Source: Flavobacterium fluviale (GTDB lineage: Bacteria > Bacteroidota > Bacteroidia > Flavobacteriales > Flavobacteriaceae). Taken from it: a stretch of DNA of 64,000 nt. Where the stretch lies: NCBI RefSeq assembly GCF_003312915.1, contig NZ_CP030261.1:496001-560000 (forward strand), written 5' to 3'. A program made the translations under genes and the position numbers. The notes under the pieces were generated by a model, which saw nothing but the letters and a program-made list of their open reading frames with translations, had not been told where the DNA came from and searched no databases. Each line of letters begins with the position of its first letter. Position 1 is the stretch's first letter. This document shows positions 34,483-44,200 of the stretch, piece after piece.

Positions 34483-36060
34483 TTATTTCTTCGGATTCAG
34501 AATTGTTTTTATCATCGCATCATCTTTCAACATGACGTCATAATAATACAATTCTCCATACAGCTGTCTCGCAAATTCGGCAGTTATATATCGATTTACA
34601 AGCGGTTTGGTTTTATCTAATTTTAAATCCAGACCCGTCATCAAAATATAGTTTTTGAATTTTTTAAAGTAGACATCTGATGTTTTCATTTTGTTTAAAA
34701 ACGCAGCAAAACTAAGTCCCGTAAAGGCATTTCGGTCTTTATCTAATTCTTCAAAAACAAAATGACCTACAATTCCGGTCTGTAAAAGATAAGCAACATT
34801 TTCATTTCCATGCTCAGCTTCCATCGGAACAAAAACGTCAGGAACAATTCCGCCGCCACCGTAAACGATTTTACCTTTCGGAGTTTTGAATTTTAAAGAA
34901 TCAGCCACTTTTATACTGTCTTTTGCGTATAATTCTCCCGTAGCAATTCTCAATTCTGATTCTTTAAAATATTCATCAATTCCTTTTTTATAAGGTTTCT
35001 GAATTGACCTTCCAGTTGGCGTGTAGTAACGCGCAACAGTCAGCCTTACAGCCGATCCATCGTTAAAATCCATTTCACGCTGCACTAAACCTTTTCCAAA
35101 AGAACGTCGGCCTACAATTGTACCGCGGTCATTATCTTGGATCGCTCCAGCTAGAATTTCGCTGGCAGAAGCACTGTTTTCGTTAATTAAAACATATACT
35201 TTTCCAGTTTCGAAACTGCCTGCTTTTGTTGCATACGTTTTTTCAGTCGTACCATTTTTACTTTTCGTAAAAACAATCAGCTGCTTGTCTTTTAAAAATT
35301 CATCTGCAATTGCAATTGCTTCTTCCATATAACCGCCTCCGTTGTCACGAAGATCAATTACAAGTGATTGAATTCCTTTTTGTCTGAGTCTTGTTAAACC
35401 AGTTTTGAATTCATTAAAAGTCGTTTCGGCAAAACGATTGATTTTGATGTATCCGACATTATTTCCAATCATCAAAGAAGCATCAACGCTTTTAATTGGA
35501 ATAACATCTCTTTTTACTTTAAACTTCAGTTTCTTTTGTTCTGATTTTCTAAAAACCGTCAATTCAATTTCCGAACCCTGCAGACCTTTTAATTTTGAAA
35601 ATAAGCTGTCTGAAGGTAATCTTCTACCGTATAATTTGGTTTTTCCGGCAAATAAAATTCGGTCTCCAGATTTGAGTCCCGCTTTCGCTGAAGGTCCGTT
35701 TTCGATCGGTTTTATAATCGCAACAGAGTCTTTGTACATATAGAAATTAATCCCGATTCCCACGAAGTCACCTTTCATACTTTCGGCAACTTCTGCTTGT
35801 TCACTTGGCGGAATATAAACAGAATGCGGATCTAATTTGGAAAGAATATTATCTACCGTTAGATTTACGATAGAATCTGTATTGATGCTGTCAACATATT
35901 CATTGTTGATAAAATCAATTAATTTATTGAGTTTGGTTTTAGAGTAATTTTTGGCCAAAAGCTGGTCATCGGCAGGAGCATTCATAAAGCTTCCTGCGAC
36001 CGTTCCTAGAGCAAAAGTCGCTCCAATTACTATTGGCAAATATTTTGGGTTAAATTTCAT
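34483..36060 (-). CDS. S41 family carboxyl-terminal processing peptidase (CtpA-like)
   Basis: A serine protease of the envelope, 525 residues. N-terminal signal or anchor (about 8-28), PDZ domain (about 95-180) and S41 core with SLVIDLRDNGGGYMEEA (about 232-248). The catalytic dyad is Ser298 in ENSASASE and Lys323 in SFGKGLVQ. Such peptidases trim C-termini of periplasmic proteins. It overlaps the dCMP deaminase stop by one base, indicating a shared transcript. Confidence 0.94.
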   Translation of the reverse strand: MKFNPKYLPIVIGATFALGTVAGSFMNAPADDQLLAKNYSKTKLNKLIDFINNEYVDSINTDSIVNLTVDNILSKLDPHSVYIPPSEQAEVAESMKGDFVGIGINFYMYKDSVAIIKPIENGPSAKAGLKSGDRILFAGKTKLYGRRLPSDSLFSKLKGLQGSEIELTVFRKSEQKKLKFKVKRDVIPIKSVDASLMIGNNVGYIKINRFAETTFNEFKTGLTRLRQKGIQSLVIDLRDNGGGYMEEAIAIADEFLKDKQLIVFTKSKNGTTEKTYATKAGSFETGKVYVLINENSASASEILAGAIQDNDRGTIVGRRSFGKGLVQREMDFNDGSAVRLTVARYYTPTGRSIQKPYKKGIDEYFKESELRIATGELYAKDSIKVADSLKFKTPKGKIVYGGGGIVPDVFVPMEAEHGNENVAYLLQTGIVGHFVFEELDKDRNAFTGLSFAAFLNKMKTSDVYFKKFKNYILMTGLDLKLDKTKPLVNRYITAEFARQLYGELYYYDVMLKDDAMIKTILNPKK

Positions 36061-36491
36061 TACTCTTCTAAAACCGGAATATGTTCTACTTCGACACCCG
36101 CTTTTATTAAAAATTGAATCCCAGAATCATCGCGATATCCGTCTTTGTAGACGACTCTTCTAATTCCAGATTGATGTATTAATTTACTGCATTCTTTACA
36201 AGGCGAAAGTGTAATATATAATGTTGCACCTTCACAAGACTGCGTTGATCTCGCTACTTTTAGAATTGCATTTGCTTCGGCATGTAATACATCCCAGCGC
36301 GTCAATCCATCTTCATCTTCGCAGCAATTTTCAAAACCAGACGGCGTTCCGTTGTAACCGTCAGAAATGATCATTCTGTCTTTTACTATTATGGCACCAA
36401 CTTGTTTTCTTTTACAGTACGAAAGCAGGCTCCACTCTTTTGCAATTCGCAGATATGCTTTATCGTATTTATTCAGCTTTTTTTCTTCCAT
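36060..36491 (-). CDS. Deoxycytidylate / cytidine deaminase family protein
   Basis: A 143-residue zinc-dependent deaminase with HAEANAIL (His and Glu of the active site, about 80-87) and PCKECSKLI (zinc cysteines, about 107-115). An additional Cys-rich segment NCCEDEDG near 60 fits the second zinc site of dCMP deaminases (ComE type), which make dUMP for thymidylate. It lies in a tight cluster HupE-like, deaminase, protease. Confidence 0.93.
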   Translation of the reverse strand: MEEKKLNKYDKAYLRIAKEWSLLSYCKRKQVGAIIVKDRMIISDGYNGTPSGFENCCEDEDGLTRWDVLHAEANAILKVARSTQSCEGATLYITLSPCKECSKLIHQSGIRRVVYKDGYRDDSGIQFLIKAGVEVEHIPVLEE

Positions 36492-36495
36492 TTAT

Positions 36496-37089
36496 TTATC
36501 TGTTCCAAATTGGACTTTCAATAATCATCGGAATTACAACTCCAATAATGAAAGCCGACATTACTAGTGCCCAATCGCGTTTTGAAAAACGAAAAACAGT
36601 CTGCACTATATATGAAATTACCAAAACAACAAAAACCACTACAAGCTGCGCAGCTTCAATTCCTAAGGCAAACTCTCCCAAAGGTAACAATTTTGAAGTT
36701 GCAGACCCTCCTAATATTGTTTTGAAATAATTGGAGAAACCTAAACCGTGAATAATACCAAAGAATAAAGTTATGAAAAATACTAGATTCACACCATCAT
36801 TTTTTGAAGTCTTTCCAGCTGTAAACAGATGATAGAGAGCCGTTATCAAAATTGTAATGGGTATCAAGAACTCTACAAGATCTACTTTTATTGTTATTAT
36901 TCCGTAAACAGAAAGGATTAAAGCCAATGTGTGGCCGATTGTAAATAAGGAAACTAATAGAAAAATTCTTTTCCAGTCCTTAAACAAATACGGAACCGTT
37001 AAAGCAATTAAAAAAAGAACGTGATCGTAAGCGTTAATATCTAAAACGTGTTTTAATCCTATTTGAAAATAAATCCAAAATTGTGACAT
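36496..37089 (-). CDS. HupE/UreJ family membrane protein
   Basis: A 197-residue inner-membrane protein with about six hydrophobic helices. Conserved residues of the HupE/UreJ family are seen in HVLDINAYDHVLFLIAL (about 14-30) and the FTIGHTLAL (about 49-57) and FGIIHGLGFS (about 108-117) segments, whose histidines may bind nickel or cobalt. No hydrogenase or urease genes are near, so the substrate is uncertain. It is first in a three- or four-gene operon. Confidence 0.9.
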   Translation of the reverse strand: MSQFWIYFQIGLKHVLDINAYDHVLFLIALTVPYLFKDWKRIFLLVSLFTIGHTLALILSVYGIITIKVDLVEFLIPITILITALYHLFTAGKTSKNDGVNLVFFITLFFGIIHGLGFSNYFKTILGGSATSKLLPLGEFALGIEAAQLVVVFVVLVISYIVQTVFRFSKRDWALVMSAFIIGVVIPMIIESPIWNR

Positions 37090-37228
37090 AGGTAATGTAT
37101 AATTAAATAATTAGGGGTTGTAAACTTACGATTAATTTTCAAAATTAAAGATTTAAGCTCCTAAATCATGCACCAAAATTAAGTTAAATTTTATGAGAAA
37201 TTTAAAATCAATAATTTAAAAATAGGAT

Positions 37229-37236
37229 TATATTTG
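37229..37236 (+). promoter_or_regulatory. -7 box of the TerB-like gene
   Basis: TATATTTG, an exact TAnnTTTG match, 22 nt before the ATG at 37259. No clear -33 box. Confidence 0.45.
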
Positions 37237-37258
37237 TTGCTTAAAAACCGATTTAATT

Positions 37259-37690
37259 ATGCCATTTTCAGAATTATTTGATAACGAATTCAAACAAAGA
37301 AACAGAGGTCATTTCTCTGCAATTGTGCGTGTAGCTTTTGCAGACGGAAAAATTAGTAAAGAAGAACAAGAGTTTTTAGATAAAATTGCTTCTACATTAC
37401 AAATTTCAGAAGACGAATATAAAGAAATTCTTGCTGATCCTTGGAAACACCCAATAAACCCACCTTACTTATATACACAACGTTTAGAGCGTTTATATGA
37501 TTTAGCAAGAATGGTTCATGTAGATCATCACTTAGGAGACCTGCAAGAAGTTATGCTGACTCGTATGGGATTAGCATTAGGTTTCACTCCAGGAAACGTA
37601 AACTATATCATTAGAAAAGCATTGTCTTTAGTTGACAAAAAAGTAGATTTAGATACTTTCCTATTCGAAATGGAAAATATGAACAAGTAA
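37259..37690 (+). CDS. TerB-like helical protein
   Basis: A 143-residue all-helical cytoplasmic protein. The segment FSAIVRVAFADGKISKEEQEFLDKIA (split here as FSAIVRVAFADGK then ISKEEQEFLDKIA, about 20-45) matches the TerB tellurite-resistance-like domain with an acidic metal-binding loop. The family role is unclear; tellurite resistance should not be assumed. It is transcribed alone between a -7 box and a hairpin terminator. Confidence 0.85.
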   Translation: MPFSELFDNEFKQRNRGHFSAIVRVAFADGKISKEEQEFLDKIASTLQISEDEYKEILADPWKHPINPPYLYTQRLERLYDLARMVHVDHHLGDLQEVMLTRMGLALGFTPGNVNYIIRKALSLVDKKVDLDTFLFEMENMNK

Positions 37691-37758
37691 TTTTTTAGTA
37701 TTCAGTTTACAGTAGTAGTTTACAGCTTTTTTACTTACGCTTAAATTGAAATAAAATA

Positions 37759-37791
37759 AAAACCCGAGAGATTTAAAATCTTTCGGGTTTT
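37759..37791 (+). terminator. Terminator of the TerB-like gene
   Basis: AAACCCGAGAGATTT pairs with AAATCTTTCGGGTTT (one G-T pair), followed by TTCTGTTTTTA. Confidence 0.75.
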
Positions 37792-37826
37792 CTGTTTTTA
37801 ATCTAAATCCTAACTATTCGCAAAAG

Positions 37827-37859
37827 AAACCCGACATGTTTTTAAAACCTGTCGGGTTT
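37827..37859 (-). terminator. Terminator of fbp
   Basis: AAACCCGACATGTTT pairs with the AAACCTGTCGGGTTT arm. It is T-rich on the minus strand and 70 bp past the fbp stop. Near-identical to the queA terminator at 5234-5267. Confidence 0.7.
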
Positions 37860-37929
37860 GAAATTATAACCAAGAGCTAAACAGTCTCTAAAAACTGAGA
37901 CCGTGACTGAAAACTGAAAACTGAATACT

Positions 37930-38934
37930 TTACTCAGCTGCCATAAACTCCTCAGCTTTTTCTACCATATTATAACTTCCGCAGAAAAACGGAACTCTTT
38001 GGTGCAGTTCTGTCGGCTGGATTTCCATAATTCTTCCAAAACCGTCTGTTGCTTTTCCACCAGCTTGTTCTGCAAGAAATGCCATTGGATTACATTCATA
38101 TAATAAACGTAATTTTCCTTTTGGCGCTTTTGAACTTGTTGGATAAATATACACACCGCCTTTGATCATATTTCGATGAAAATCGGCAACGAGACTTCCT
38201 ATATATCTCGAGGTATAAGGCCTGTCCCCTTCTTCGCGCTGGCAGTATTTAATGTAATTTTTTACTCCCTGCGGAAAATGAACATAATTACCTTCGTTCA
38301 CCGAATAGATGTGTCCGTCTTTTGGAAACTTCATATTTGGGTGCGAAAGATAAAACGTTCCAATCGCTGGGTTTAAGGTAAACCCATTTACTCCATAGCC
38401 TGTTGTGTAAACCAGCATTGTCGAAGTTCCATAAATTACATAGCCTGCTGCAACTTGATTGATTCCCGGCTGTAAAAAATCCTCGCTTGTTACCGGAGTT
38501 CCTATTGGAGTAATTCTTCTGAAAACAGAAAAAATAGTTCCCACAGAAACATTAACATCAATGTTTGAAGATCCGTCAAGCGGATCCATTAAGATCACGT
38601 ACTTATTATTATGACAGTTGTCGCTCCCCTGAACTGTAATAAAATCGTCGTTTTCTTCAGAAGCAATACCACAGACAATCTCACGGTTTATTAACGTCTG
38701 GATAAATACTTCGTTTGCATAGACATCTAATTTTTGCTGGTCTTCGCCCTGAATATTCTGTTCGCCTACAGCGCCTATAATATCCACTAAACCCGCTTGG
38801 TTTACTTTATGATTGACCACCTTTGCCGCCAATCGAATAGAGTTAATAATTCGCGAGAGTTCTCCCGACGAATACTGAAATGCTTTTTGGTTCTCAATAA
38901 TAAACTCTCCCAGTGTTTTATTGCGTTCTTCCAT
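37930..38934 (-). CDS. fbp: Fructose-1,6-bisphosphatase, class 1
   Basis: Removes the 1-phosphate of fructose 1,6-bisphosphate in gluconeogenesis. The 334 residues show the metal and phosphate motifs of class 1: an EEND block (about 93-96), [20 protein letters not shown] (split here as [10 protein letters not shown] and [10 protein letters not shown], about 116-135), and the C-terminal [20 protein letters not shown] region (about 275-294) with its catalytic Glu. Monocistronic, with a terminator after it. Confidence 0.95.
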   Translation of the reverse strand: MEERNKTLGEFIIENQKAFQYSSGELSRIINSIRLAAKVVNHKVNQAGLVDIIGAVGEQNIQGEDQQKLDVYANEVFIQTLINREIVCGIASEENDDFITVQGSDNCHNNKYVILMDPLDGSSNIDVNVSVGTIFSVFRRITPIGTPVTSEDFLQPGINQVAAGYVIYGTSTMLVYTTGYGVNGFTLNPAIGTFYLSHPNMKFPKDGHIYSVNEGNYVHFPQGVKNYIKYCQREEGDRPYTSRYIGSLVADFHRNMIKGGVYIYPTSSKAPKGKLRLLYECNPMAFLAEQAGGKATDGFGRIMEIQPTELHQRVPFFCGSYNMVEKAEEFMAAE

Positions 38935-39105
38935 TTCTAAATCGTTATAGTTTTAATTTTAAGTCACAAATATCGCTTATTTTGTGAGAATGATTTAAAA
39001 ATTATTTTGTTAGTTTGCTACTATTGTATATTTGCTAAAATTTTACAGAAAGCAACAATATAAGCTTTGTTTTCTTTGATAATATGCAGATAAAAATACG
39101 AATAC

Positions 39106-39201
39106 ATGAAATTGCCTCCTGCATGCCTTTGTGAAAACAAATGCTGCATTAGGAAAAAGCAATACTATAAAGGACAAAAAAATAACGATTACCAATTATG
39201 A
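39106..39201 (+). CDS. Possible 31-residue cysteine-rich peptide coupled to the GNAT gene
   Basis: ATG 39106 opens a 31-codon frame reading MKLPPACLCENKCCIRKKQY and on to NNDYQL. Its TGA (39199-39201) overlaps the acetyltransferase ATG as ATGA, the classic coupling arrangement. Four cysteines in CLCENKCC would suit metal binding. A TATATTTG box lies upstream near 39030. No relative comes to mind, so it may be a chance frame. Confidence 0.35.
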   Translation: MKLPPACLCENKCCIRKKQYYKGQKNNDYQL

Positions 39202-39686
39202 ATATTAGAAAAGGAAATCCTGAAGACATGAAATCGGTGTTGGGGCTAATTCAGGAGCTGGCAATATTCGAAAAAGAGCCTGAAGCGGTTGTCATTACAG
39301 AAGAGGATTTAATACGTGATGGTTTTGGCGAAAAACCACTTTTTCATGTTTTTGTTGCAGAGATCGAAAACGACGAAAAACAAAAAGAAATAGTTGGAAT
39401 TGCATTATACTATTACCGTTATTCTACTTGGAAAGGAAAAACAATACACCTTGAAGATTTAATAGTTAAAGAAAAGATGCGAGGCACAGGTTTAGGTTCT
39501 GCCCTTTATGCCGAAATAATGAAGCAAGGCAAGAAAGATGGAGTACGAAGAGTAGAATGGAATGTTTTAGCCTGGAATACACCAGCAGTTAATTTTTACA
39601 AGAATTCTGGCGCAAAAATTCTAGAAGACTGGCAAGTGGTGCAAATGGACGAAGCTGGAGTTAATTCCTTCTTGGAAAAATTATAA
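39198..39686 (+). CDS. GNAT family N-acetyltransferase
   Basis: 162 residues with the GCN5-like fold: N-terminal MNIRKGNPEDMKSVLGLIQE, central strands VGIALYYYRYS and IHLEDLIV, and the acetyl-CoA loop KEKMRGTGLGSALYAEIMKQ (about 94-113, R/Q-x-x-G-x-G/A). The GKTIHLEDLIV and AWNTPAVNFYKNSGA segments are typical of spermidine/spermine or diamine acetyltransferase-like members, so a polyamine or small amine substrate is plausible. Confidence 0.9.
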   Translation: MNIRKGNPEDMKSVLGLIQELAIFEKEPEAVVITEEDLIRDGFGEKPLFHVFVAEIENDEKQKEIVGIALYYYRYSTWKGKTIHLEDLIVKEKMRGTGLGSALYAEIMKQGKKDGVRRVEWNVLAWNTPAVNFYKNSGAKILEDWQVVQMDEAGVNSFLEKL

Positions 39687-39692
39687 AAGTAG

Positions 39693-39761
39693 GTTACCAC
39701 AGATTATGAGGATTTTAAAATCTGTGTAAATCATTTTATCGCGATAGCTATCGGCGGTAAC
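39693..39761. repeat. Imperfect palindrome with CACAGATT / AATCTGTG arms
   Basis: GGTTACCACAGATTA (from 39692) is partly inverted as AATCTGTG (39719-39726) and GGTAAC (39756-39761). An internal CGATAGCTATCG palindrome lies at 39742-39753. Confidence 0.45.
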
Positions 39762-39828
39762 AGAAAAACAAAATACTAGATTTCGATTTGAATCTGAAAT
39801 CTAAAATCTAAAAATCTATTAATTAAAA

Positions 39829-41088
39829 ATGAGAGTATTTAAATTTGGAGGAGCATCGGTAAAAGATGCAGATGGAATTAAAAACGTATACGACGTTTTA
39901 CAGAAAGTGGGTTATGAAGATGTAATATTGGTAGTTTCGGCGATGGGTAAAACTACAAATGCTCTTGAAGTTGTTATCAAAAATTACTTTGACAAATCGG
40001 CAGAATTGAGTTCTTCTGTACAAGAAATAAAAAAATATCACAATCAAATATTACTAGATTTATTTGAAGACGAAAAACATGAAGTTTTTGGAGCTGTAAA
40101 TGCGCAGTTTGCCGAACTTGAATATTTTTTATCGCATAATAAATCTCCAAACTATAACTTTGTTTACGATCAAGTAGTAAGTTTTGGAGAATTAATTTCT
40201 ACTAATATTTTAAGTCATTATATGAATTTCAGAGGAATTCAGACGCAATGGCTTGACGTTCGTAATTTCATCAAAACCAATGCAAATTATAGAGATGCAG
40301 AAGTAGATTGGGAAACTACACAACAGCTTATCAGCAAAAATGTTCCGAGAAAAACATTGAATATTACACAAGGATTTTTAGGTGCAGACGAGAACAATTT
40401 CACTACAACTTTAGGACGTGAAGGTTCTGATTATACTGCAGGAATTTTTGCTTACTGCTTAAATGCCGAAAGCGTAACGATCTGGAAAGACGTTCCTGGA
40501 GTTATGAATGCCGATCCGCGTTATTTTGAAAATGCGAGTTTGTTAAACCAGATTTCGTATCGTGAAGCTATCGAATTGGCATTTTACGGTGCAACGGTAA
40601 TTCACCCAAAAACATTACAGCCTTTACAGAAAAAAGAAATTCCGTTATACGTAAAATCTTTTATCAATCCGTTATTAAAAGGAACTTGTGTTTCTAAAGG
40701 AGTTGATTTGGAACCTCAGTATCCATGTTTTATTGTAAAAAGAGAGCAGCTTTTAATTTCGCTTTCATCAATTGATTTTTCTTTTATTATGGAAGAAAAT
40801 ATTAGTGAGATCTTCGGATTATTCCATGAATTTAAAATCAAAGTAAACTTGATTCAGAACTCTGCCATTAGTTTCTCTGTTTGTGTGGAAGATAAATTTG
40901 GAAATTTCAACGATTTGAATGCGATTCTTTCGAAAAAATTCAAAGTTGACTTTAATGAAAATGTAACACTTTATACGATTCGTCACTTTAATCAAGACGC
41001 TGCTCATACTGTTGAGGCCAACAAAGAAGTTTTATTAAAACAAGTCAGCCGCGAAACGATGCAGATTGTGACTAAGGAGCTAAATTAA
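39829..41088 (+). CDS. lysC: Aspartate kinase, monofunctional
   Basis: Phosphorylates aspartate at the entry to lysine, threonine and methionine synthesis. 419 residues: kinase domain (about 1-270) with MRVFKFGGASVKDADG at the start, a GREGSDYTAG nucleotide/aspartate site near 200 and ADPRY near 224, then two C-terminal ACT domains (about 300-415). No homoserine dehydrogenase is fused. Sensitivity to lysine or threonine cannot be told. No lysine riboswitch is seen in the 140-bp leader. Confidence 0.94.
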   Translation: MRVFKFGGASVKDADGIKNVYDVLQKVGYEDVILVVSAMGKTTNALEVVIKNYFDKSAELSSSVQEIKKYHNQILLDLFEDEKHEVFGAVNAQFAELEYFLSHNKSPNYNFVYDQVVSFGELISTNILSHYMNFRGIQTQWLDVRNFIKTNANYRDAEVDWETTQQLISKNVPRKTLNITQGFLGADENNFTTTLGREGSDYTAGIFAYCLNAESVTIWKDVPGVMNADPRYFENASLLNQISYREAIELAFYGATVIHPKTLQPLQKKEIPLYVKSFINPLLKGTCVSKGVDLEPQYPCFIVKREQLLISLSSIDFSFIMEENISEIFGLFHEFKIKVNLIQNSAISFSVCVEDKFGNFNDLNAILSKKFKVDFNENVTLYTIRHFNQDAAHTVEANKEVLLKQVSRETMQIVTKELN

Positions 41089-41120
41089 TTCTCTAAGCGT
41101 TAATTATTTCAATTCATTAT

Positions 41121-41155
41121 AAAAGGTTTCATCTTAATTGGTGAGACCTTTTTTT
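41121..41155 (+). terminator. Terminator of lysC
   Basis: AAAGGTTTCATC pairs, using G-T wobbles, with GGTGAGACCTTT, then a T7 run. It is 35 bp after the stop codon. Confidence 0.75.
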
Positions 41156-41268
41156 AATTATATTTCTATTTTTACAAAGCAACTGCTTCATCAGTCTAAA
41201 ACGTCCAAATCACTTTCTATTTTTCCCAATTATAAATACTACTTTTGACTTTTGAGAGTTAAAGTATT

Positions 41269-44200
41269 ATGTTGAAAAATTTACTGTTTTTGACGGTTTT
41301 GATCTGGTTTTCTGCGCTTCAGGCTCAGGAAACTCAAACGCTGTATAAAACCAAAAAAATAGTCACTTCAAAAGATACTATTCATCTTGAAAATGTCAGC
41401 ATTAATTCCAGTTTCTTTCAAATTTTAAATACTAAAAACGAACCGATTGATTCAACTTTTTATAAAATTGATTTTCAAAAAGGTTTTTTACTTTTAAATG
41501 AAAATTTCCAGTCGTCATCAGATACCTTAATTGTCAATTACCTCAAATATCCTGATTTTTTAACCAAAGAATACAGTCTTTATAAATCGGATCAAATTGT
41601 AAGCGGTGACGTTGGAACCGACAAACTGTATCGAATAGACAATAATGCAAATGCTAAAAAAGTTACGCCTTTTGACGGATTAAATACTTCTGGAAGCATT
41701 ACCCGCGGTATTACTATTGGAAACAACCAAAGCACGGTTTTAAATTCAAATTTAGATTTGCAGATTACGGGTAAAATCTCAGAAAAAGTCAGTTTGAGAG
41801 CTTCTCTTCAAGATAATAATATTCCACTGCAAGATGGCGGTTATTCGCAAAAGCTGGACCAGTTCGATAATATTTTTATGGAACTTTTCAGCGAAGATTG
41901 GAACATCCGCGCAGGCGATGTTTTTTTAGAGAATAGGAAAACACAATTTTTAAGTTTCAATAAAAAGGTTCAGGGAATTTCTGCCAGCTTTGATCTTGAT
42001 ACTGAGAAAAGCAAAACCAATGTTTTTGCATCGGTTGCATTTGTAAAAGGGCAATATGCCAAAAGTACTTTTATGGGCCAGGAAGGAAATCAAGGTCCGT
42101 ATAAACTAAAAGGTCAAAACGGCGAATTATATGTTTTGGTTATTTCGGGTTCCGAACGTGTTTATGTAAACGGCGTTTTGCTGAAACGCGGCGAAAACAA
42201 CGATTATGTAATTGATTATAATGCGGGGGAAATTGTTTTTACTTCGCTTTTCACCATTACTTCAGAAATGAGGATTAATGTTGAATACCAATATTCGGAA
42301 CGAAATTACAACCGAGTGGTAACCTATGCCGGCGCTACACACGAAAATAAAAACTGGAGTTTTGGCGGTTATATTTATTCTGAAAATGATTTGAAAAATC
42401 AGCCTTTGCAGCAAAATCTTTCTACAGAACAAGTCCATATTTTAAGTGAAGCTGGAGATGATACCAATTCAATGAAAGCGCCTTCCGCATATGAAGACAG
42501 CTATGCCGATAATAAAATTCTCTATAAAAAAACAATTGTAAATTCGGTTGAAATTTATGAATATTCTAATAACCCAGCAGATGTTTTGTACAATGTAAGA
42601 TTTAGTCTCGTGGGAGCAAATGCCGGAAATTATATCATTCAAAACAACAATTCTGTCGAACGAATTTATCAATATGCAGAACCAATTAACGGGGTTTTGC
42701 AGGGAAATTATGAACCAATTGTACAGCTTGTCGCGCCAATTAAACTTCAAGTCGCCACTTTCTTGGGGAAATATAATCCGAACGAGAAAACTTTAGTCGA
42801 TTTTGAATTGGCGGTGAGCAATAATGATCAAAATTTATTTTCGGGAATTGATGACGGCAATAATGAAGGAGTTGCTTTTAAAACAAATCTTAAAAAACGT
42901 CTTTTCTCCAAAAGCTGGAATTTAGATGTTTTTGGAAATTACCAATATGTACAGCAAAATTTTAAATCGGTTGAGCGTTTGTATAATATCGAATTTAACC
43001 GCGACTGGAACTTAACAGGAACGCTTTTGGGCAATCAAAGTCTGCTGGTTACGGGTTTAAATTTTGATCTATATTCTAAAAAGGAAACTTCTAATATAGG
43101 ATTAATAAATTATCAATTTGAGAAATTAGATTTCAGCGAAAGTTATACGGGATCCAGACATACAACAACGGCTCTTTTTAAAATAAAAAACTGGACGATC
43201 GAAAACAATGGAAGTTTCTTAAACTCTGATGCAACAGCTTCAACATCTAAATTCATTCGAAACCAAACGCGAACTAAATATCATTTTGGTAAAAACTGGG
43301 TTGGTGGCAGCATGCAGTTAGAAAACAATCAGGAAAAAGATAAAATTACCAATCAGTTTTCGGCTATAAGCCAAAAATTTTCAGAATATGGTGTGTTTAC
43401 TGGAAGGGGTGACAGTACTAAGGTTTTTGTGGAAATAGGATTTTTGCAAAGGAGAAATGATAGTTTACAAAACGGATTTTTGCAGCACGTTAACAATTCG
43501 CAGACGTATTATTTAAAATCGAAATTGATTCAAAACAAAAAAACAGATTTAGCGGTTTACGCGAGTTACCGAAATTTGGATTTTACAGATAATACAGGAA
43601 AAAATGAACCGTCATTAAATTCTAGAGTTTTATATAATGATCGTTTTTTCAATCAATTAATGCAGATTGGAACAGCTTATGAAACAAGTTCTGGAACAAT
43701 TGCACAACAGGAATTTACTTATGTTGAAGTGCCAGCCGGGCAGGGAGTTTATACTTGGAATGATTATAATGGAAACGGAATTCAGGAATTACAGGAATTT
43801 GAAATTGCGGTTTTTCAGGATCAGGCGAAATATGTTCGAATCTTTTTACCGAATCAAATTTACATTAAAACCAACCAAAATAAGTTCTCGCAGTCTTTAA
43901 CATTGAATCCGCTGCAATGGCAGAACGAAAAAGGTTTTAAAAAACTTTTGTCTTATTTTTACAATCAGACGTCATTTATAATGGATCGAAAAGTAAAAAG
44001 CGAGGGTGAAAAGCTCGAACTTAATCCGTTTGATTCCTCAGAAGAAAATATTTTAGGATTGAATTCGAGTTTTAGAAACAGTTTGTTTTACAACCGAGGC
44101 CGGCAAAAACATTCTGTCACTTATTCTTATCTTGTGAATAAAGGCAAAAGTCTGCTTTCTATCGGTTCGCAGAATGTGCGTAATTATTCGCATCAACTTC

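Noticed and set aside
34483..37089. Antisense open frames within ctpA, the dCMP deaminase and hupE-like genes
   Set aside because: Shadows of strong coding sequence on the other strand with no promoter or recognisable product.
39687..39828. Lysine riboswitch or leader-peptide attenuator before lysC
   Set aside because: The gap holds a repeat and AT-rich ATCTAAAATC words; no conserved core, leader frame or terminator before the start.
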